Of a DNA stretch of 64,000 bases, positions 38,597-49,454 are shown piece by piece. A program made the translations under genes and the position numbers. This stretch comes from Diaminobutyricibacter sp. McL0608 (lineage in GTDB: Bacteria > Actinomycetota > Actinomycetes > Actinomycetales > Microbacteriaceae). The notes beneath the pieces are model-generated. The model made no database searches. It saw only the letters and a list, made by a program, of their open reading frames with translations, and was not told the origin of the DNA. Every line of letters begins with the position of its first letter. Position 1 is the stretch's first letter. The DNA is taken from contig NZ_CP154826.1 of the NCBI RefSeq assembly GCF_039613825.1, positions 3,038,001 through 3,102,000 of the forward strand, in the 5' to 3' direction.

Positions 38597-38678
38597 AGCC
38601 TCACTGTCGCTAAAAGTATTGTTTGCTGGTCGTGCGTTGGATTGTGGTGCTCCGCGACCCGGCGAACGGATGCAGCGG

Positions 38679-38696
38679 GCACACGAAAACGTGTGC
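38679..38696. other. Small hairpin upstream of infA
   Basis: A 7-bp perfect stem GCACACG / CGTGTGC with an AAAA loop (TTTT on the minus strand) lies between map and infA. It has no T run after it on the minus strand, so it is not a clear terminator; it could be part of the infA leader. Confidence 0.4.
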
Positions 38697-38779
38697 AAAA
38701 CACCAAGGATCAATCTTATGCGATTCCCGCGCGTTTCGCGAATCGAGGGGTATTATCCGCGTTCGCTCGTGGAGATCGA

Positions 38780-39610
38780 CTATGGAATGGGAACGGGAGT
38801 GATCCCGAATGGGGCGAGGCCGGCCGCCCCGCCATCCGCGGCCGTCAGTACCCAGATGCCATCCGCGTGGACCGCGACGCTGTGCTCCCAGTGCGCCGCA
38901 GCAGAGCCGTCCTCTGTCGCGACCGTCCATCCGTCATCCCGGACATACGTCTCCGGGTCGCCCAGGACGACCATCGGCTCGATCGCGACGACGAGTCCGG
39001 GCTTCACCTCCGGACCCTTGGCGCTGACCCGATAGTTGAAGACCGGTGGCGCCTCATGCATGCTTCGCCCGATGCCGTGGCCGACGTAGTCGGTGAGGAT
39101 GCCGTAATCGCCTTGCGAGACGATGTAGTCCTCGATCGCCTCGCCGACCTCGTTCAGGTGGCGAGCGGTGACCAGGCGTGCAATGCCTCGCCACAGGGAC
39201 TGCTCGGTGACCTCGGAGAGCGTGAGTCGCTCGTCGAAGACGTCCCGCCGTGCCGGGTCGGGCAGCACGAAGGTGCGTGCCGCATCCCCGTTCCACCCGT
39301 TCAGGATGGCGCCGCTGTCGATCGAGACGATGTCGCCGGGCACGAGGAGGCGGTCACCGGGGATCCCGTGGACCACGTCGTCGTTCACCGAAGCGCAAAT
39401 GGTGTGGTCGTAGCCCTGTTCCAATGTGAAGTTGGGACGGGCACCCCGCTCGACGATCGCCCGCTCCGCGAGCGCGTCGAGGGTGAGAGTGCTGACGCCC
39501 GGTTCGATCGCGGCAGCCACCGCGTCGAGCGACGCGGCGGTCGCGAGACCGGGCTCCACCATCAGCCGAAGCTGGGCGGGCGACTTGTAGATCGACCGTC
39601 GGAAGACCAT
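38780..39610 (-). CDS. map: Type I methionine aminopeptidase
   Basis: Removes the first methionine from new proteins. The 276-residue protein has the five metal ligands in order: the two aspartates of SIDSGAILNGWNGDAARTF, the histidine of GHGIGRSMHE, the glutamate of AIEPMVV, and the last glutamate in AAHWEHSV. Located between adk and infA, twelve bases after adk. Confidence 0.96.
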   Translation of the reverse strand: MVFRRSIYKSPAQLRLMVEPGLATAASLDAVAAAIEPGVSTLTLDALAERAIVERGARPNFTLEQGYDHTICASVNDDVVHGIPGDRLLVPGDIVSIDSGAILNGWNGDAARTFVLPDPARRDVFDERLTLSEVTEQSLWRGIARLVTARHLNEVGEAIEDYIVSQGDYGILTDYVGHGIGRSMHEAPPVFNYRVSAKGPEVKPGLVVAIEPMVVLGDPETYVRDDGWTVATEDGSAAAHWEHSVAVHADGIWVLTAADGGAAGLAPFGITPVPIP

Positions 39611-39622
39611 CGGACGCGCTGG

Positions 39623-40270
39623 CTACGCGACCGACTCGGAGTCGCGCTCCGCTGTCGGCAGGATTCCGCGGTCGGAGAGCGCACGGGTGATCCGCGAGGC
39701 GACCTCGTCGATGTCACCGAGCCCGTCGACCTCGATCAAGAGGCCGCGGCCGCGGTAGACCTCGATCAGTGGCGACGTCTCACGAAGATAGACCTCCTGG
39801 CGATGGCGGATCGCCTCCTCGGAGTCGTCGACCCGGCCCTGCTCCTGCGCGCGCTTGGTCAGTCGAGCCACGACCTCGTCGCGATCGGCCACGAGCTGGA
39901 TCACTCCGACGAGGCTCTGACCCTTGCCGGCGAGCAGCCGGTCGAGGTAGTTCACCTGTTCGAGCGTGCGCGGGTAGCCGTCGAGGAGGAATCCGTTGCG
40001 GGCGTCGTCCTCTTCGAGCCGTTCGGTCACCAGCGCGTTGGTCAGGCTGTCGGGAACGTAGTCGCCCGCGTCGACGATCTCCTTGACCTGCATCCCGAGC
40101 GCCGTGCCGTTCTTGATGTTGAAGCGGAAGATGTCACCCGTGGACACGTCGGGGATGCCGTAGACCGAGCTGATCCGTGCCGCCTGGGTTCCCTTGCCGG
40201 AGCCGGGCGGGCCCACGATCAGCAGGCGCGCCCCCTTCTGCGCAGAGGAGTCGTCAGCGACACGGGTCAT
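39623..40270 (-). CDS. adk: Adenylate kinase
   Basis: Balances ATP, ADP and AMP. The 215-residue protein has a short N-terminal extension before the P-loop [14 protein letters not shown] (about 18-31), the [11 protein letters not shown] segment and a LID without cysteines. The ATG overlaps the secY stop by four bases (ATGA). Order secY-adk-map-infA is the common bacterial one. Confidence 0.96.
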   Translation of the reverse strand: MTRVADDSSAQKGARLLIVGPPGSGKGTQAARISSVYGIPDVSTGDIFRFNIKNGTALGMQVKEIVDAGDYVPDSLTNALVTERLEEDDARNGFLLDGYPRTLEQVNYLDRLLAGKGQSLVGVIQLVADRDEVVARLTKRAQEQGRVDDSEEAIRHRQEVYLRETSPLIEVYRGRGLLIEVDGLGDIDEVASRITRALSDRGILPTAERDSESVA

Positions 40271-41589
40271 CGAAGCAGCCCTTCGTAATGGCGCTGCTGG
40301 AGTTGGGAGTCGATCTGCTTGACCGTCTCCAGGCCGACGCCGACGATGATCAGGATGGAGGTTCCGCCGAACATGAAGTTCTGACTCGCCCCCAGCACCG
40401 AGAACGCTATGAGCGGGATCAGCGCGATCAAGCCGAGGTAGATCGAGCCCGGCAGGGTCACTCGGGTCAGCACGTAGTCGAGGTATTCGGCTGTGGGCCG
40501 CCCGGCACGGATACCGGGGATGAACCCGCCGTACTTCTTCATGTTGTCGGCGACTTCTTCAGGGTTGAAGGTGATCGCGACATAGAAGTACGTGAACCCG
40601 ACGATGAGCAGGAAGTACAGCAGCATGTAGAGCGGGTGGTCGCCCTTGGTGAGGTAGTTGGTGATCCACGTCACCCAGGCCGCAGGCGCCTGGCCGGCCT
40701 TGGGTTGGTTGAACTGCGCGATGAGCGCGGGCAGGTACAACAGTGACGACGCGAAGATGACGGGCACGACACCGGCCATGTTCACCTTGATCGGGATGTA
40801 CGTGTTGTTGCCGCCATAGGTGCGACGGCCGACCATCCGCTTCGCATACTGCACGGGGATGCGCCGCTGCGATTGCTCGACGAACACCACGGCCGCGACG
40901 ATCAGCAACCCGATCGCGAGGACCACGATCAGGGTCTCGACGTTCTGCGTCTGCGCGATCGCGATCAGCGACGGCGGGAACTGTGCCGCGATCGACGTGA
41001 AGATGAGCAGCGACATGCCGTTGCCGATGCCGCGCTCGGTGACGAGCTCGCCCATCCACATGATGAGGCCCGTACCGGCGGTCATGGTCAGGACCATGAG
41101 GAGTATCGCGTACCACGAGTCGTCGGTGATCAGCTGCGTGCACTGGGAGACGCTGGTGGTGCCGAAGAGGGCGCCGCTTCGCGCGACCGTGATCAGCGTC
41201 GTCGACTGGAGCACGCCGAGTGCGATCGTCAGGTAACGCGTGTACTGCGTGAGCTTGCTCTGGCCGGCCTGGCCCTCTTTGTACAGCGTTTCGAAGTGAG
41301 GGATGACCACGCGCAGGAGCTGCACGATGATCGACGCGGTGATGTACGGCATGATGCCGAGCGCGAAGATCGAGAGTTTGAGGAGCGCGCCACCACTGAA
41401 GAGGTTGACGAGCGAGTAGAGACCGGACGTGTCCTGGTTGGCCGCGAGACAGGTCTGCACGTTGCCGAAGTCCACGAAGGGCGCGGGTATGAACGAGCCC
41501 AGCCGGAAGAGGGCGATGATGCCCAGGGTGAAGGCGATCTTCTTGCGAAGGTCTGGCGTGCGGAAGATCCGCGCGACGGCGCTAAACAA
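40267..41589 (-). CDS. secY: Preprotein translocase subunit SecY
   Basis: The 440-residue channel of the Sec system with ten transmembrane helices. Conserved segments include [31 protein letters not shown] and the cytoplasmic loop with [25 protein letters not shown]. It joins the spc operon to adk and map, and will carry out export of the secreted proteins of the window, including the bacteriocin precursor. Confidence 0.98.
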   Translation of the reverse strand: MFSAVARIFRTPDLRKKIAFTLGIIALFRLGSFIPAPFVDFGNVQTCLAANQDTSGLYSLVNLFSGGALLKLSIFALGIMPYITASIIVQLLRVVIPHFETLYKEGQAGQSKLTQYTRYLTIALGVLQSTTLITVARSGALFGTTSVSQCTQLITDDSWYAILLMVLTMTAGTGLIMWMGELVTERGIGNGMSLLIFTSIAAQFPPSLIAIAQTQNVETLIVVLAIGLLIVAAVVFVEQSQRRIPVQYAKRMVGRRTYGGNNTYIPIKVNMAGVVPVIFASSLLYLPALIAQFNQPKAGQAPAAWVTWITNYLTKGDHPLYMLLYFLLIVGFTYFYVAITFNPEEVADNMKKYGGFIPGIRAGRPTAEYLDYVLTRVTLPGSIYLGLIALIPLIAFSVLGASQNFMFGGTSILIIVGVGLETVKQIDSQLQQRHYEGLLR

Positions 41590-41620
41590 AGTGCGTCCTG
41601 CTTTCCTGTAAGGAGTCAGC

Positions 41621-41647
41621 CGGGTGATCAGGAAAACTGATCACCCG
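41621..41647. other. Hairpin in the rplO-secY gap
   Basis: An 11-bp perfect stem CGGGTGATCAG / CTGATCACCCG with a 5-base loop lies in the 113-base gap between rplO and secY, the widest gap within this part of the operon. No T run follows on the minus strand, so it could be an attenuator, a processing site or a 3'-end stabiliser between ribosomal and secretion genes. Confidence 0.6.
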
Positions 41648-41702
41648 ACTGCACTACTTTACGGGGTCGACCGGAACACTGTGGTCCGATCGATCCGAGT
41701 GA

Positions 41703-42422
41703 CTACTTGACAGAGCCACCAGCGGCGAGGATCTTCTGCTCGGCAGAGCCGGAGACCTTGTCGACCGCAACGTTCAGCTTAACCGCAATGTCACCATTGC
41801 CGAGAACCTTGACCTTCTCGTTCTTGCGAACGGCGCCCTTGGCCACGAGGTCGGTGATGGTCACATCGCCGCCCGACGGGTAGAGCTCGGCGAGCTTCTC
41901 CAGGTTCACGACCTGGTACTCGACGCGGAACGGGTTCTTGAAGCCGCGAAGCTTCGGAGCCCGCATGTGGAACGGGAGCTGGCCACCCTGGAAGCCGGGG
42001 CGGACCTGGTAGCGAGCCTTCGTACCCTTGGTACCACGGCCGGCCGTCTTACCCTTCGAACCCTCACCGCGTCCAACGCGGGTCCGGTCCTTCTTGGAAC
42101 CGGCGGCGGGACGCAGGTGGTGCACCTTGAGCACGTGCTCGCGGTTCTCCGTCTGCGCAGCCTTGGCAGCAGGCTTGTCGGCCTTCGCAGCAGGCTTCTC
42201 GGCCTTCGCGGCGGTCGTGCCGTCGGAGGCTGCAGCAGCCTTCGACGACGAAGCCTTGGCGGGCGCCTTCTTCTCGGCGGCCGGCTTCTCAGCCGAGGTC
42301 GAGGCAGCCTTCGCAGGCGCCTTCTTCGCCGCTGCCTTGGGGGCGGCGGCCTTCTTCTCAGCGGCGGGCTTGTCAGCAGCCTTGACGGCCTTGGCCGTGG
42401 TTGCTTCCTTCTCGTCAGCCAT
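41703..42422 (-). CDS. rplO: 50S ribosomal protein L15 with long basic extension
   Basis: A 239-residue protein, about 90 residues longer than usual. Residues about 1-93 are Ala/Lys/Pro-rich (repeated AAEKKA, KPAAKA) and resemble histone H1-type tails; the L15 domain starts at about 95 with [35 protein letters not shown]. No start codon near residue 95 has a ribosome binding site, and the ATG at 42422 overlaps the rpmD stop by one base, so the extension is part of the gene. Confidence 0.95.
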   Translation of the reverse strand: MADEKEATTAKAVKAADKPAAEKKAAAPKAAAKKAPAKAASTSAEKPAAEKKAPAKASSSKAAAASDGTTAAKAEKPAAKADKPAAKAAQTENREHVLKVHHLRPAAGSKKDRTRVGRGEGSKGKTAGRGTKGTKARYQVRPGFQGGQLPFHMRAPKLRGFKNPFRVEYQVVNLEKLAELYPSGGDVTITDLVAKGAVRKNEKVKVLGNGDIAVKLNVAVDKVSGSAEQKILAAGGSVK

Positions 42423-42610
42423 TAGTCAATCTCCTCGACCTTCACCAGGTGAGCGACGGTGTTGACGTATCCGCGGTTCTGCGAATTGTCCTCACGGACG
42501 ACGACGTCACCGATGCGCTTCAGACCCAGGCTGCGAAGCGTGTCGCGCTGGTTCTGTTTTTCACTTACTTTGGACTTGATCTGGGTAACTTTCAGACGCG
42601 CGGCCATCAT
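42422..42610 (-). CDS. rpmD: 50S ribosomal protein L30
   Basis: A 62-residue L30 starting [13 protein letters not shown], with [17 protein letters not shown]. Two adjacent ATGs are possible; the first overlaps the rpsE stop (ATGA) and is chosen. It overlaps rplO by one base. Confidence 0.95.
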   Translation of the reverse strand: MMAARLKVTQIKSKVSEKQNQRDTLRSLGLKRIGDVVVREDNSQNRGYVNTVAHLVKVEEID

Positions 42611-43308
42611 GCACCTGCCTTGGCGGTTGCAGCAGCCTCGGCGAGCGCTGCCTCGGTGCGAAGCAGGCGAGCCGGAGCCACCTGGTCGTAGTCGAGCCCA
42701 CGACGGGCTGCGACGGCGCGCGGCTCCTCGAGCTGCTTCAGCGCCACGACGGTCGCGTGCACGATGTTGATCGTGTTCGACGAACCGAGCGACTTGCTGA
42801 GCACATCGTGGATACCGGCGCACTCGAGGACGGCGCGGACCGGGCCACCGGCGATAACACCGGTACCGGCGGACGCCGGGCGCAGCATGACGACGCCTGC
42901 GGCCGCCTCACCCTGGACGGGGTGCGGGATCGTGTTGCCGACGCGGGGGACGCGGAAGAAGTTCTTCTTCGCCTCCTCGACGCCCTTTGAGATCGCCAGC
43001 GGCACCTCGCGGGCCTTGCCGTAGCCGACACCGACGAGACCGTTGCCGTCTCCGACCACGACGAGCGCGGTGAAGCTGAAGCGACGTCCGCCCTTGACGA
43101 CCTTCGAGACGCGGTTGATCGTCACAACGCGCTCGAGGAACTGGCTCTTCTCGGAGTCGCGGCTGCCGCGATCACGGTTGGGGTTGCGCTCACGACCACC
43201 ACGACGGGCCTCGCGAGGCTCGTTCTGCGTGGAGATCGTGGATGCGGCGGTTTCCACCGGCGCCTCTGCGGCCACGGTCTGCTCCTTGTTGTTCTCTGCT
43301 TCGCTCAC
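42607..43308 (-). CDS. rpsE: 30S ribosomal protein S5
   Basis: A 233-residue S5 involved in translational fidelity. Residues 1-52 are an acidic then Arg/Asn-rich extension; the core begins with [37 protein letters not shown] and includes [12 protein letters not shown]. The core is standard. Overlaps rplR by four bases. Confidence 0.97.
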   Translation of the reverse strand: MSEAENNKEQTVAAEAPVETAASTISTQNEPREARRGGRERNPNRDRGSRDSEKSQFLERVVTINRVSKVVKGGRRFSFTALVVVGDGNGLVGVGYGKAREVPLAISKGVEEAKKNFFRVPRVGNTIPHPVQGEAAAGVVMLRPASAGTGVIAGGPVRAVLECAGIHDVLSKSLGSSNTINIVHATVVALKQLEEPRAVAARRGLDYDQVAPARLLRTEAALAEAAATAKAGA

Positions 43309-43676
43309 AGGTTCAATCCACCCTCTCGAGCTCCCTCGGCGACAGCTGCGACGCGTCCCGCGTACTTGCTGCCACCACGGTCGAATACGACGGCGTCGAC
43401 GCCGGCGGTCTTTGCACGCTCGGCGACGAGTTCGCCGACCTTGCGGGCCTTCGCGGTCTTGTCGCCGTCGAAGGTGCGCAGGTCAGCCTCGAGGGTCGAT
43501 GCCGACGCAAGGGTGTGACCCTTGCTGTCGTCGACGACCTGGACGAAGACGTGACGTGCGGAACGGGTGACCACCAGGCGCGGACGAACCGCGGTTCCCT
43601 CGATCTTCTTGCGAAGACGGGTGTGGCGGCGGTCACGCGCTGCGGACTTGCTCTTTCCTCTGGTTCCGAGAGCCAT
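43305..43676 (-). CDS. rplR: 50S ribosomal protein L18
   Basis: A 123-residue 5S rRNA-binding protein with an Arg/Lys-rich start and the core [28 protein letters not shown] to [24 protein letters not shown]. Standard length; two bases separate it from rplF. Confidence 0.97.
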   Translation of the reverse strand: MALGTRGKSKSAARDRRHTRLRKKIEGTAVRPRLVVTRSARHVFVQVVDDSKGHTLASASTLEADLRTFDGDKTAKARKVGELVAERAKTAGVDAVVFDRGGSKYAGRVAAVAEGAREGGLNL

Positions 43677-43678
43677 GG

Positions 43679-44215
43679 TTACTTACCAGCCTTTCCGGCC
43701 TTGCGGCGGACAACCTCGCCGGCGTAACGCACACCCTTGCCCTTGTAGGGCTCGGGCTTGCGAATCTTGCGGATGTTGGCGGCGACCTCGCCGACGGCCT
43801 GCTTGTCGATGCCGCTGACCGTGAGCTTGTTGTTGCCCTCGACCGTCAGGCTGATGCCCGCCGGCGGCTCGACCGTGACCGGGTGCGAGAAGCCGAGCGC
43901 GAACTCGACCGCGCTGCCCTTCTGCGCGACGCGGTAACCGGTGCCGACGATCTCGAGTCCCTTGGTGTAACCCTGGGTGACGCCGATGATCTGGTTGTTG
44001 ATCAGGGTGCGGGTCAGGCCGTGGAGCGAACGCGAGCTGCGCTCGTCGTCCGGACGGGTGACGAGCACCTGGCCCTCTTCGAGCTTGACCTCGATGGGGT
44101 TCGCGACGGTGAGCGAGAGCTCACCCTTCGGGCCCTTGACCGTGACGGCCTGGCCGTCGATCTTCACATCGACCCCGGTAGGGATGTCGATGGGCAGTCT
44201 TCCAATACGCGACAT
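43679..44215 (-). CDS. rplF: 50S ribosomal protein L6
   Basis: A 178-residue L6 near the factor-binding site, with two related domains. It begins [21 protein letters not shown] and ends with the conserved [31 protein letters not shown]. Standard length and position after rpsH. Confidence 0.98.
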   Translation of the reverse strand: MSRIGRLPIDIPTGVDVKIDGQAVTVKGPKGELSLTVANPIEVKLEEGQVLVTRPDDERSSRSLHGLTRTLINNQIIGVTQGYTKGLEIVGTGYRVAQKGSAVEFALGFSHPVTVEPPAGISLTVEGNNKLTVSGIDKQAVGEVAANIRKIRKPEPYKGKGVRYAGEVVRRKAGKAGK

Positions 44216-44221
44216 GACGAA

Positions 44222-44620
44222 CTACCACACGTAGGCGAGGACTTCCCCACCCACGCCCTTCTTCTCAGCCTGGCGGTCAGTCAGCAGACCGGAGGAGGTG
44301 GACAGGATGGCGACGCCGAGCCCTCCGAGAACCTTGGGGATCTCCGTGGACTTCGCGTAGACGCGAAGACCGGGCTTCGAGACGCGCTTGATGCCGGCGA
44401 TGGAACGCTCACGGTTCGGTCCGAACTTGAGGCTCAGCGTCAGCGTCTGGCCGACCCGCGCATCCGTGACCTCCCAGCCGGAGATGTATCCCTCGGCCTT
44501 GAGAATGTCGGCGATGTGCGCCTTGAGCTTCGAGTGCGGCATCGACACGGTGTCGTGGTGTGCCGAGTTCGCGTTGCGCAGTCTGGTCAGCATGTCTGCG
44601 ACCGGATCTGTCATTGTCAT
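44222..44620 (-). CDS. rpsH: 30S ribosomal protein S8
   Basis: A 132-residue S8, which binds the central domain of 16S rRNA and in many bacteria represses the spc operon. It runs from [18 protein letters not shown] to [32 protein letters not shown] lies nine bases before the ATG. Upstream is rplE directly; rpsN is missing from the 101-base gap. Confidence 0.97.
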   Translation of the reverse strand: MTMTDPVADMLTRLRNANSAHHDTVSMPHSKLKAHIADILKAEGYISGWEVTDARVGQTLTLSLKFGPNRERSIAGIKRVSKPGLRVYAKSTEIPKVLGGLGVAILSTSSGLLTDRQAEKKGVGGEVLAYVW

Positions 44621-44721
44621 TTCGGTGTTTCCTTTGTTCACCAGGTTTCGTTCAGCCGTTACACGACTGACGACCTGTGGTGGTCGTGGTCTCTCCAGAT
44701 CGGAGGGACCATCGGGTGGAG

Positions 44722-45309
44722 CTAGTTCGTGGCCTCGTTGGAACGGAACGGGAAGCCGAGCTGCTTGAGCAGCGCGCGGCCTTCGTCGTCGTTCTTCGCG
44801 GTGGTCACCACAGTGATGTCCATGCCGCGGACGCGGTCGATCTTGTCCTGGTCGATCTCGTGGAACATCGACTGCTCCGTGAGACCGAACGTGTAGTTGC
44901 CGGTGCCGTCGAACTGCTTGTCCGAAAGGCCACGGAAGTCGCGGATGCGGGGAAGTGCGAGCGAGAGCAGGCGGTCGAGGAACTCCCACATGCGGTCGCC
45001 ACGAAGCGTGACGTGTGCGCCGATGGGCTGGCCCTCACGCAGCTTGAACTGCGCGATGGACTTGCGTGCCTTGGTGACCTGCGGCTTCTGACCGGTGATC
45101 TTGGTCAGGTCGGCGACAGCGCCGTCGATGATCTTGCCATCGCGTGCTGCTTCGCCGACGCCCATGTTGACGACGATCTTCACGAGACCCGGCACCTGGT
45201 GCGGGTTGGTGAAGCCGAGGTCCTTGCTCAGCGTCGCAGAGATCTCGTTCTTGTACTTCTCTTTGAGACGCGGCTGGATTTTGCCAGCCACCGCTGTGGT
45301 GTCGCTCAT
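44722..45309 (-). CDS. rplE: 50S ribosomal protein L5
   Basis: A 195-residue 5S rRNA-binding protein with a short extra N-terminus, then the core with [24 protein letters not shown] and [27 protein letters not shown]. It follows rplX with a one-base overlap. Confidence 0.98.
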   Translation of the reverse strand: MSDTTAVAGKIQPRLKEKYKNEISATLSKDLGFTNPHQVPGLVKIVVNMGVGEAARDGKIIDGAVADLTKITGQKPQVTKARKSIAQFKLREGQPIGAHVTLRGDRMWEFLDRLLSLALPRIRDFRGLSDKQFDGTGNYTFGLTEQSMFHEIDQDKIDRVRGMDITVVTTAKNDDEGRALLKQLGFPFRSNEATN

Positions 45310-45671
45310 TACAGGTCCTTACCTGACTTCTTGGCGTAACGAACACGGACCGTCTTGGAGACGCCGTCCTTCGTCACGGTTTCGCTGCGGAAGCCGACGC
45401 GCGTCGGCTTCTTGGTCTCTGGGTCGACGAGTGCCACGTTCGAAACGTGGATCGGAGCCTCGTGCGTTTCGATGCCGCCGGTCTTCGTGCCACGCTGCGT
45501 CTGTCCGACACGCACGTGCTTGGTGACGAAGTTGACGCCCTCGACGATGACGCGGTCCTTCTCGACCTGCACCTCGATGACGCGACCCTGCTTGCCTTTG
45601 TCGCCTCCACGAGCCTGGCTCGCGCCGGAGATGACCTCGACCAGGTCGCCCTTCTTGATGTTCTTCGCCAT
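45309..45671 (-). CDS. rplX: 50S ribosomal protein L24
   Basis: A 120-residue L24, an assembly initiator with an N-terminal KOW fold ([10 protein letters not shown] and GKQGRVIEV). It is about 15 residues longer at the C-terminus than E. coli L24. It follows rplN by three bases. Confidence 0.97.
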   Translation of the reverse strand: MAKNIKKGDLVEVISGASQARGGDKGKQGRVIEVQVEKDRVIVEGVNFVTKHVRVGQTQRGTKTGGIETHEAPIHVSNVALVDPETKKPTRVGFRSETVTKDGVSKTVRVRYAKKSGKDL

Positions 45672-45674
45672 GAC

Positions 45675-46043
45675 TTAGATAACCTCCGGTGCCAGCGAGA
45701 TGATCTTCATGAACTTCTTGTCGCGGAGTTCGCGACCGACCGGTCCGAAGATACGGGTGCCGCGGGGGTCACCGTCGTTCTTCAGGATCACTGCAGCGTT
45801 CTCATCGAACTTGATGTACGAGCCGTCGGCACGGCGTGTCTGCTTGACCACGCGCACGATGACAGCCTTGACGACGTCGCCCTTCTTGACGTTGCCGCCG
45901 GGAATCGCGTCCTTGACCGTGGCGACGATGACGTCACCCAGGCCCGCGTAACGACGACCCGAACCACCCAGCACGCGGATGGTCAGCAGCTCCTTGGCGC
46001 CCGTGTTATCGGCGACCTTGAGCCGGGACTCCTGCTGAATCAC
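45675..46043 (-). CDS. rplN: 50S ribosomal protein L14
   Basis: A 122-residue L14 beginning [18 protein letters not shown] and containing [21 protein letters not shown]; standard length. It overlaps rpsQ by four bases. Confidence 0.98.
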   Translation of the reverse strand: MIQQESRLKVADNTGAKELLTIRVLGGSGRRYAGLGDVIVATVKDAIPGGNVKKGDVVKAVIVRVVKQTRRADGSYIKFDENAAVILKNDGDPRGTRIFGPVGRELRDKKFMKIISLAPEVI

Positions 46044-46345
46044 TTGGCCTTCTCCAAAATCTCAACGAGGCGCCAACGCTTCGAGGCGCTCAGGGGACGG
46101 GTCTCGCTGATGAGGACGAGGTCGCCGATGCCGGCGCTGTTCGCCTCATCGTGTGCCTTCACCTTCGAGGTGCGGCGGATGACCTTGCCGTACAGCGGGT
46201 GCTTCACGCGGTCTTCGACCTCGACGACGATGGTCTTGTCCATCTTGTCGCTGACGACGTAACCGCGACGGGCCTTGCGGTAGCCGCGGACGAGAGCCTC
46301 GGCGGCCACCGTCTCTTCGGCCGTGGCCTTGGTGGTCTGTGCCAT
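46040..46345 (-). CDS. rpsQ: 30S ribosomal protein S17
   Basis: A 101-residue S17. After an Ala/Thr/Glu-rich extension of about 25 residues comes the OB-fold core ([32 protein letters not shown]). Between rpmC and rplN, with overlaps at both ends. Confidence 0.97.
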   Translation of the reverse strand: MAQTTKATAEETVAAEALVRGYRKARRGYVVSDKMDKTIVVEVEDRVKHPLYGKVIRRTSKVKAHDEANSAGIGDLVLISETRPLSASKRWRLVEILEKAK

Positions 46346-46671
46346 TAGTTGGCCTCCTCGGTTTCAGCGGCCTCGGCAGCCGCCGGAGCAGCTTCCTTCT
46401 TGGCCTTGGGCTTCTTGTCGGCCTTCGCGACGACCTCGACCGGGGCCGGGGTCGCGCGGATGCCGAGCTCACGCTCACGAATGACCGTGTAGATGCGAGC
46501 GATGTCGCGCTTGACGGCACGAAGTCGGCCGTGGCTCTCGAGCTGGCCGGTAGCCGACTGGAAGCGCAGGTTGAACAGCTCTTCCTTGGCCTTCTTCAGC
46601 TCGTCGACGAGTCGCTCGTCTTCAAAGGTGTCGAGCTCGGTGGGTGCGAGCTCCTTGGATCCGATCGCCAT
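46345..46671 (-). CDS. rpmC: 50S ribosomal protein L29 with C-terminal extension
   Basis: A 108-residue L29, longer than the usual 65-80. The helical hairpin core is residues about 8-72 ([27 protein letters not shown]); the last 30 residues are Lys/Ala/Glu-rich. L29 sits at the exit tunnel and helps bind the signal recognition particle and trigger factor, next to L23. Confidence 0.96.
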   Translation of the reverse strand: MAIGSKELAPTELDTFEDERLVDELKKAKEELFNLRFQSATGQLESHGRLRAVKRDIARIYTVIRERELGIRATPAPVEVVAKADKKPKAKKEAAPAAAEAAETEEAN

Positions 46672-47090
46672 TATGCGTCGCCCTCCTCGCGCTTGATGAT
46701 GCGTGCCTTGAGGGGCAGCTTGTGGATTGCACGGGTCATGGCCTCACGGGCGATGGTCTCGTTGACACCGCTCAGCTCGAAGAGCACGCGACCCGGCTTG
46801 ACGTTTGCGACCCACCACTCCGGCGAACCCTTACCGGAACCCATGCGGGTTTCGGCCGGCTTCTTCGTGAGCGGACGGTCGGGGTAGATGTTGATCCACA
46901 CCTTTCCACCACGCTTGATGTGACGCGTCATGGCGATACGAGCGGACTCGATCTGACGGTTGGTCACGTACGCGGGAGTAAGGGCCTGGATGCCGTACTC
47001 GCCGAAGGAGACCTTCGTGCCACCGGTCGCCTGGCCACTACGGCCGGGGTGGTGCTGCTTGCGGTGCTTGACTCTGCGTGGGATCAACAT
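46671..47090 (-). CDS. rplP: 50S ribosomal protein L16
   Basis: A 139-residue L16 at the A-site tRNA elbow. It begins [24 protein letters not shown] and has [27 protein letters not shown], typical throughout. It lies two bases after rpsC and overlaps rpmC by one base. Confidence 0.98.
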   Translation of the reverse strand: MLIPRRVKHRKQHHPGRSGQATGGTKVSFGEYGIQALTPAYVTNRQIESARIAMTRHIKRGGKVWINIYPDRPLTKKPAETRMGSGKGSPEWWVANVKPGRVLFELSGVNETIAREAMTRAIHKLPLKARIIKREEGDA

Positions 47091-47092
47091 GG

Positions 47093-47860
47093 TTATGCCT
47101 CAACTCCTGCTGCGACGGGCGCGGCCTCGGGCGCGTTGGTACGCGCGCCGCGACGCGGACGGTCGCTGTTCCGCTCGGGGCGGACCGACTTGGTGTTGGC
47201 CTGCTCGCGAGCGAGTTCCTTGTTCGTGATGTCGCCCTTGTAGATCCACACCTTCACGCCGATACGACCGAAGGTGGTCTTCGCCTCGTAGAAGCCGTAG
47301 TCGATGTTCGCGCGGAGCGTGTGCAGCGGCACGCGACCCTCGCGGTAGAACTCTGAGCGGCTCATCTCGGCGCCGCCGAGGCGGCCGGAGACCTGGATGC
47401 GGACACCCTTGGCGCCGGCACGCTGTGCACCCTGCAGGCCCTTGCGCATCGCGCGACGGAATGCCACACGTGCGGAGAGCTGCTCGGCGATGCCCTGGGC
47501 GACCAGCTGTGCGTCGGCCTCCGGGTTCTTCACCTCGAGGATGTTCAGCTGGATCTGCTTGCTCGTGAGCTTCTCGAGGTCGGCACGGATGCGCTCGGCC
47601 TCGGCGCCACGACGACCGATCACGATGCCCGGGCGGGCGGTGTGGATGTCGACGCGGACGCGGTCACGGGTGCGCTCGATCTCGATGCGCGAGACACCCG
47701 CGCGGTCGAGCGACGTCTGCAGCAGACGACGGATCTTGACGTCTTCAGCGACGAAGTCGCTGTAACGCTGACCCGGCTTGGTGCTGTCCGAGAACCAACG
47801 CGACACGTGGTCGGTGGTGATTCCCAGACGGAAGCCGTATGGATTGACTTTCTGACCCAT
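47093..47860 (-). CDS. rpsC: 30S ribosomal protein S3
   Basis: A 255-residue S3 at the mRNA entry site. It starts [18 protein letters not shown], contains the KH domain with [23 protein letters not shown], and has an Arg/Ala/Pro-rich C-terminal tail of about 45 residues. Overlaps rplV by one base. Confidence 0.98.
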   Translation of the reverse strand: MGQKVNPYGFRLGITTDHVSRWFSDSTKPGQRYSDFVAEDVKIRRLLQTSLDRAGVSRIEIERTRDRVRVDIHTARPGIVIGRRGAEAERIRADLEKLTSKQIQLNILEVKNPEADAQLVAQGIAEQLSARVAFRRAMRKGLQGAQRAGAKGVRIQVSGRLGGAEMSRSEFYREGRVPLHTLRANIDYGFYEAKTTFGRIGVKVWIYKGDITNKELAREQANTKSVRPERNSDRPRRGARTNAPEAAPVAAGVEA

Positions 47861-48270
47861 TACTTGCTCGCCTTCTTCGCTGTGCTGGCGGTCTTGGCCG
47901 GCTTGGCGGCTTCAACCTCGTCCGGCGTCGCAAGGACGACCGTGATGTGGCTGGTGCGCTTGTTGATACGGAAGGCCCGGCCCTGAGCACGCGGCTGGAA
48001 GCGCTTGAGGGTCGTGCCCTCATCCACGAATGCGCGGCTCACGTACAGGTCCTGCTCGTCCAGGTAGGTGTTCGAAGCATCGGCCTTGACACGCGCGTTG
48101 GCGATCGCCGAGGCGACGAGCTTGTACACCGGCTCGCTCGCACCCTGGGGTGCGAACTTCAGGATGGCCAGGGCCTCCTGTGCCTGCTTGCCGCGGATCA
48201 GGTTGACGACGCGACGAGCCTTCTGGGGGGTCACGCGGATGTGACGCACGCGTGCGATCGACTCCACCAT
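47860..48270 (-). CDS. rplV: 50S ribosomal protein L22
   Basis: A 136-residue L22 lining the exit tunnel. The core starts [27 protein letters not shown] and includes the loop [26 protein letters not shown], which faces the tunnel constriction. A short Ala/Lys-rich tail follows. Confidence 0.98.
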   Translation of the reverse strand: MVESIARVRHIRVTPQKARRVVNLIRGKQAQEALAILKFAPQGASEPVYKLVASAIANARVKADASNTYLDEQDLYVSRAFVDEGTTLKRFQPRAQGRAFRINKRTSHITVVLATPDEVEAAKPAKTASTAKKASK

Positions 48271-48294
48271 TTCTCTCCTCCTTTACGCCCCCGC

Positions 48295-48576
48295 TTAGCG
48301 GCGGCGACCCTTCTTGTCGTCCTTCACGTGTCCACGGAAGGTGCGGGTGGGTGCAAACTCGCCGAGCTTGTGCCCGACCATGGTCTCGGTGACGAACACC
48401 GGGATGTGCTTGCGACCGTCGTGCACCGCGATGGTGTGACCCAGCATGGCCGGGATGATCATCGAACGGCGCGACCAGGTCTTGATGACGTTCTTGCTGT
48501 TGGCTTCATTCGCCGAGACAACCTTGCGGAGCAGGTGGTCGTCAACGAAGGGGCCCTTCTTGAGACTGCGTGGCAT
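48295..48576 (-). CDS. rpsS: 30S ribosomal protein S19
   Basis: A 93-residue S19 in the head of the small subunit, beginning [19 protein letters not shown] and ending [22 protein letters not shown]. Standard length, between rplB and rplV. Confidence 0.98.
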   Translation of the reverse strand: MPRSLKKGPFVDDHLLRKVVSANEANSKNVIKTWSRRSMIIPAMLGHTIAVHDGRKHIPVFVTETMVGHKLGEFAPTRTFRGHVKDDKKGRRR

Positions 48577-48588
48577 CTTCTACAACTC

Positions 48589-49428
48589 CTACTTACGCTT
48601 CTTGCCGGCGGTACGGCGACGAACGATGAGCTTGTCGCTTTCCTTGTTGGGATGACGCGTGCGGCCTTCTTTCTGGCCCCACGGGCTGACCGGGTGACGT
48701 CCACCGGAGGTCTTGCCCTCACCACCACCGTGCGGGTGGTCGATCGGGTTCATTGCGACACCACGCACGGTCGGGCGGACGCCCTTCCAGCGCATACGGC
48801 CGGCCTTGCCCCAGTTGATGTTGGACTGCTCGGCGTTACCGACCTCGCCCACCGTGGCGCGGCAGCGCGCGTCGACGTTGCGGATCTCGCCCGAGGGGAG
48901 ACGCAGCTGGGCGTAGGGGCCGTCCTTGGCGACGAGTCGGACCGAAACTCCGGCAGAACGGGCCATCTTGGCTCCGCCGCCCGGCTTCAGCTCGATCGCG
49001 TGGATGACGGTACCGGTCGGGATGTTACGCAGCGGCAGGTTGTTGCCCGGCTTGATGTCCGCGCCGGCACCCGACTCGACGATGTCACCCTGCGACAGCT
49101 TGTTCGGCGCCAGAATGTAGCGCTTCGTGCCGTCGACGTAGTGCAGGAGCGCGATGCGCGCCGTGCGGTTGGGGTCGTACTCGATGTGGGCGACCTTGGC
49201 GTTGACGCCATCCTTGTCGTTGCGACGGAAGTCGATCACGCGGTACTGGCGCTTGTGGCCACCACCGATGTGACGGGTCGTGATGCGACCCTGGTTGTTG
49301 CGGCCGCCGGTCTTGGAGAGCGGACGGAGCAGCGACTTCTCAGGAGTCGAGCGCGTGATCTCCGCGAAGTCCGCGACGCTCGATCCACGACGACCAGGGG
49401 TCGTGGGCTTGTACTTACGAATAGCCAT
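48589..49428 (-). CDS. rplB: 50S ribosomal protein L2
   Basis: A 279-residue L2 needed for peptidyl-transferase activity and subunit association. It begins [18 protein letters not shown] and contains the conserved C-terminal [14 protein letters not shown] with the functionally important histidine. Standard length. Confidence 0.98.
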   Translation of the reverse strand: MAIRKYKPTTPGRRGSSVADFAEITRSTPEKSLLRPLSKTGGRNNQGRITTRHIGGGHKRQYRVIDFRRNDKDGVNAKVAHIEYDPNRTARIALLHYVDGTKRYILAPNKLSQGDIVESGAGADIKPGNNLPLRNIPTGTVIHAIELKPGGGAKMARSAGVSVRLVAKDGPYAQLRLPSGEIRNVDARCRATVGEVGNAEQSNINWGKAGRMRWKGVRPTVRGVAMNPIDHPHGGGEGKTSGGRHPVSPWGQKEGRTRHPNKESDKLIVRRRTAGKKRK

Positions 49429-49454
49429 TGTCTGTTTTCCTCTAGATCCCGGCC

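Noticed and set aside
38054-40288. A plus-strand open frame of 744 codons opposite rpmJ, infA, map and adk
   Set aside because: It is the reverse shadow of conserved genes in GC-rich DNA, has no family features and no ribosome binding site.
44621-44721. A short rpsN gene between rplE and rpsH
   Set aside because: Only 101 bases are available and no CxxC or S14-like segment can be read in any frame.
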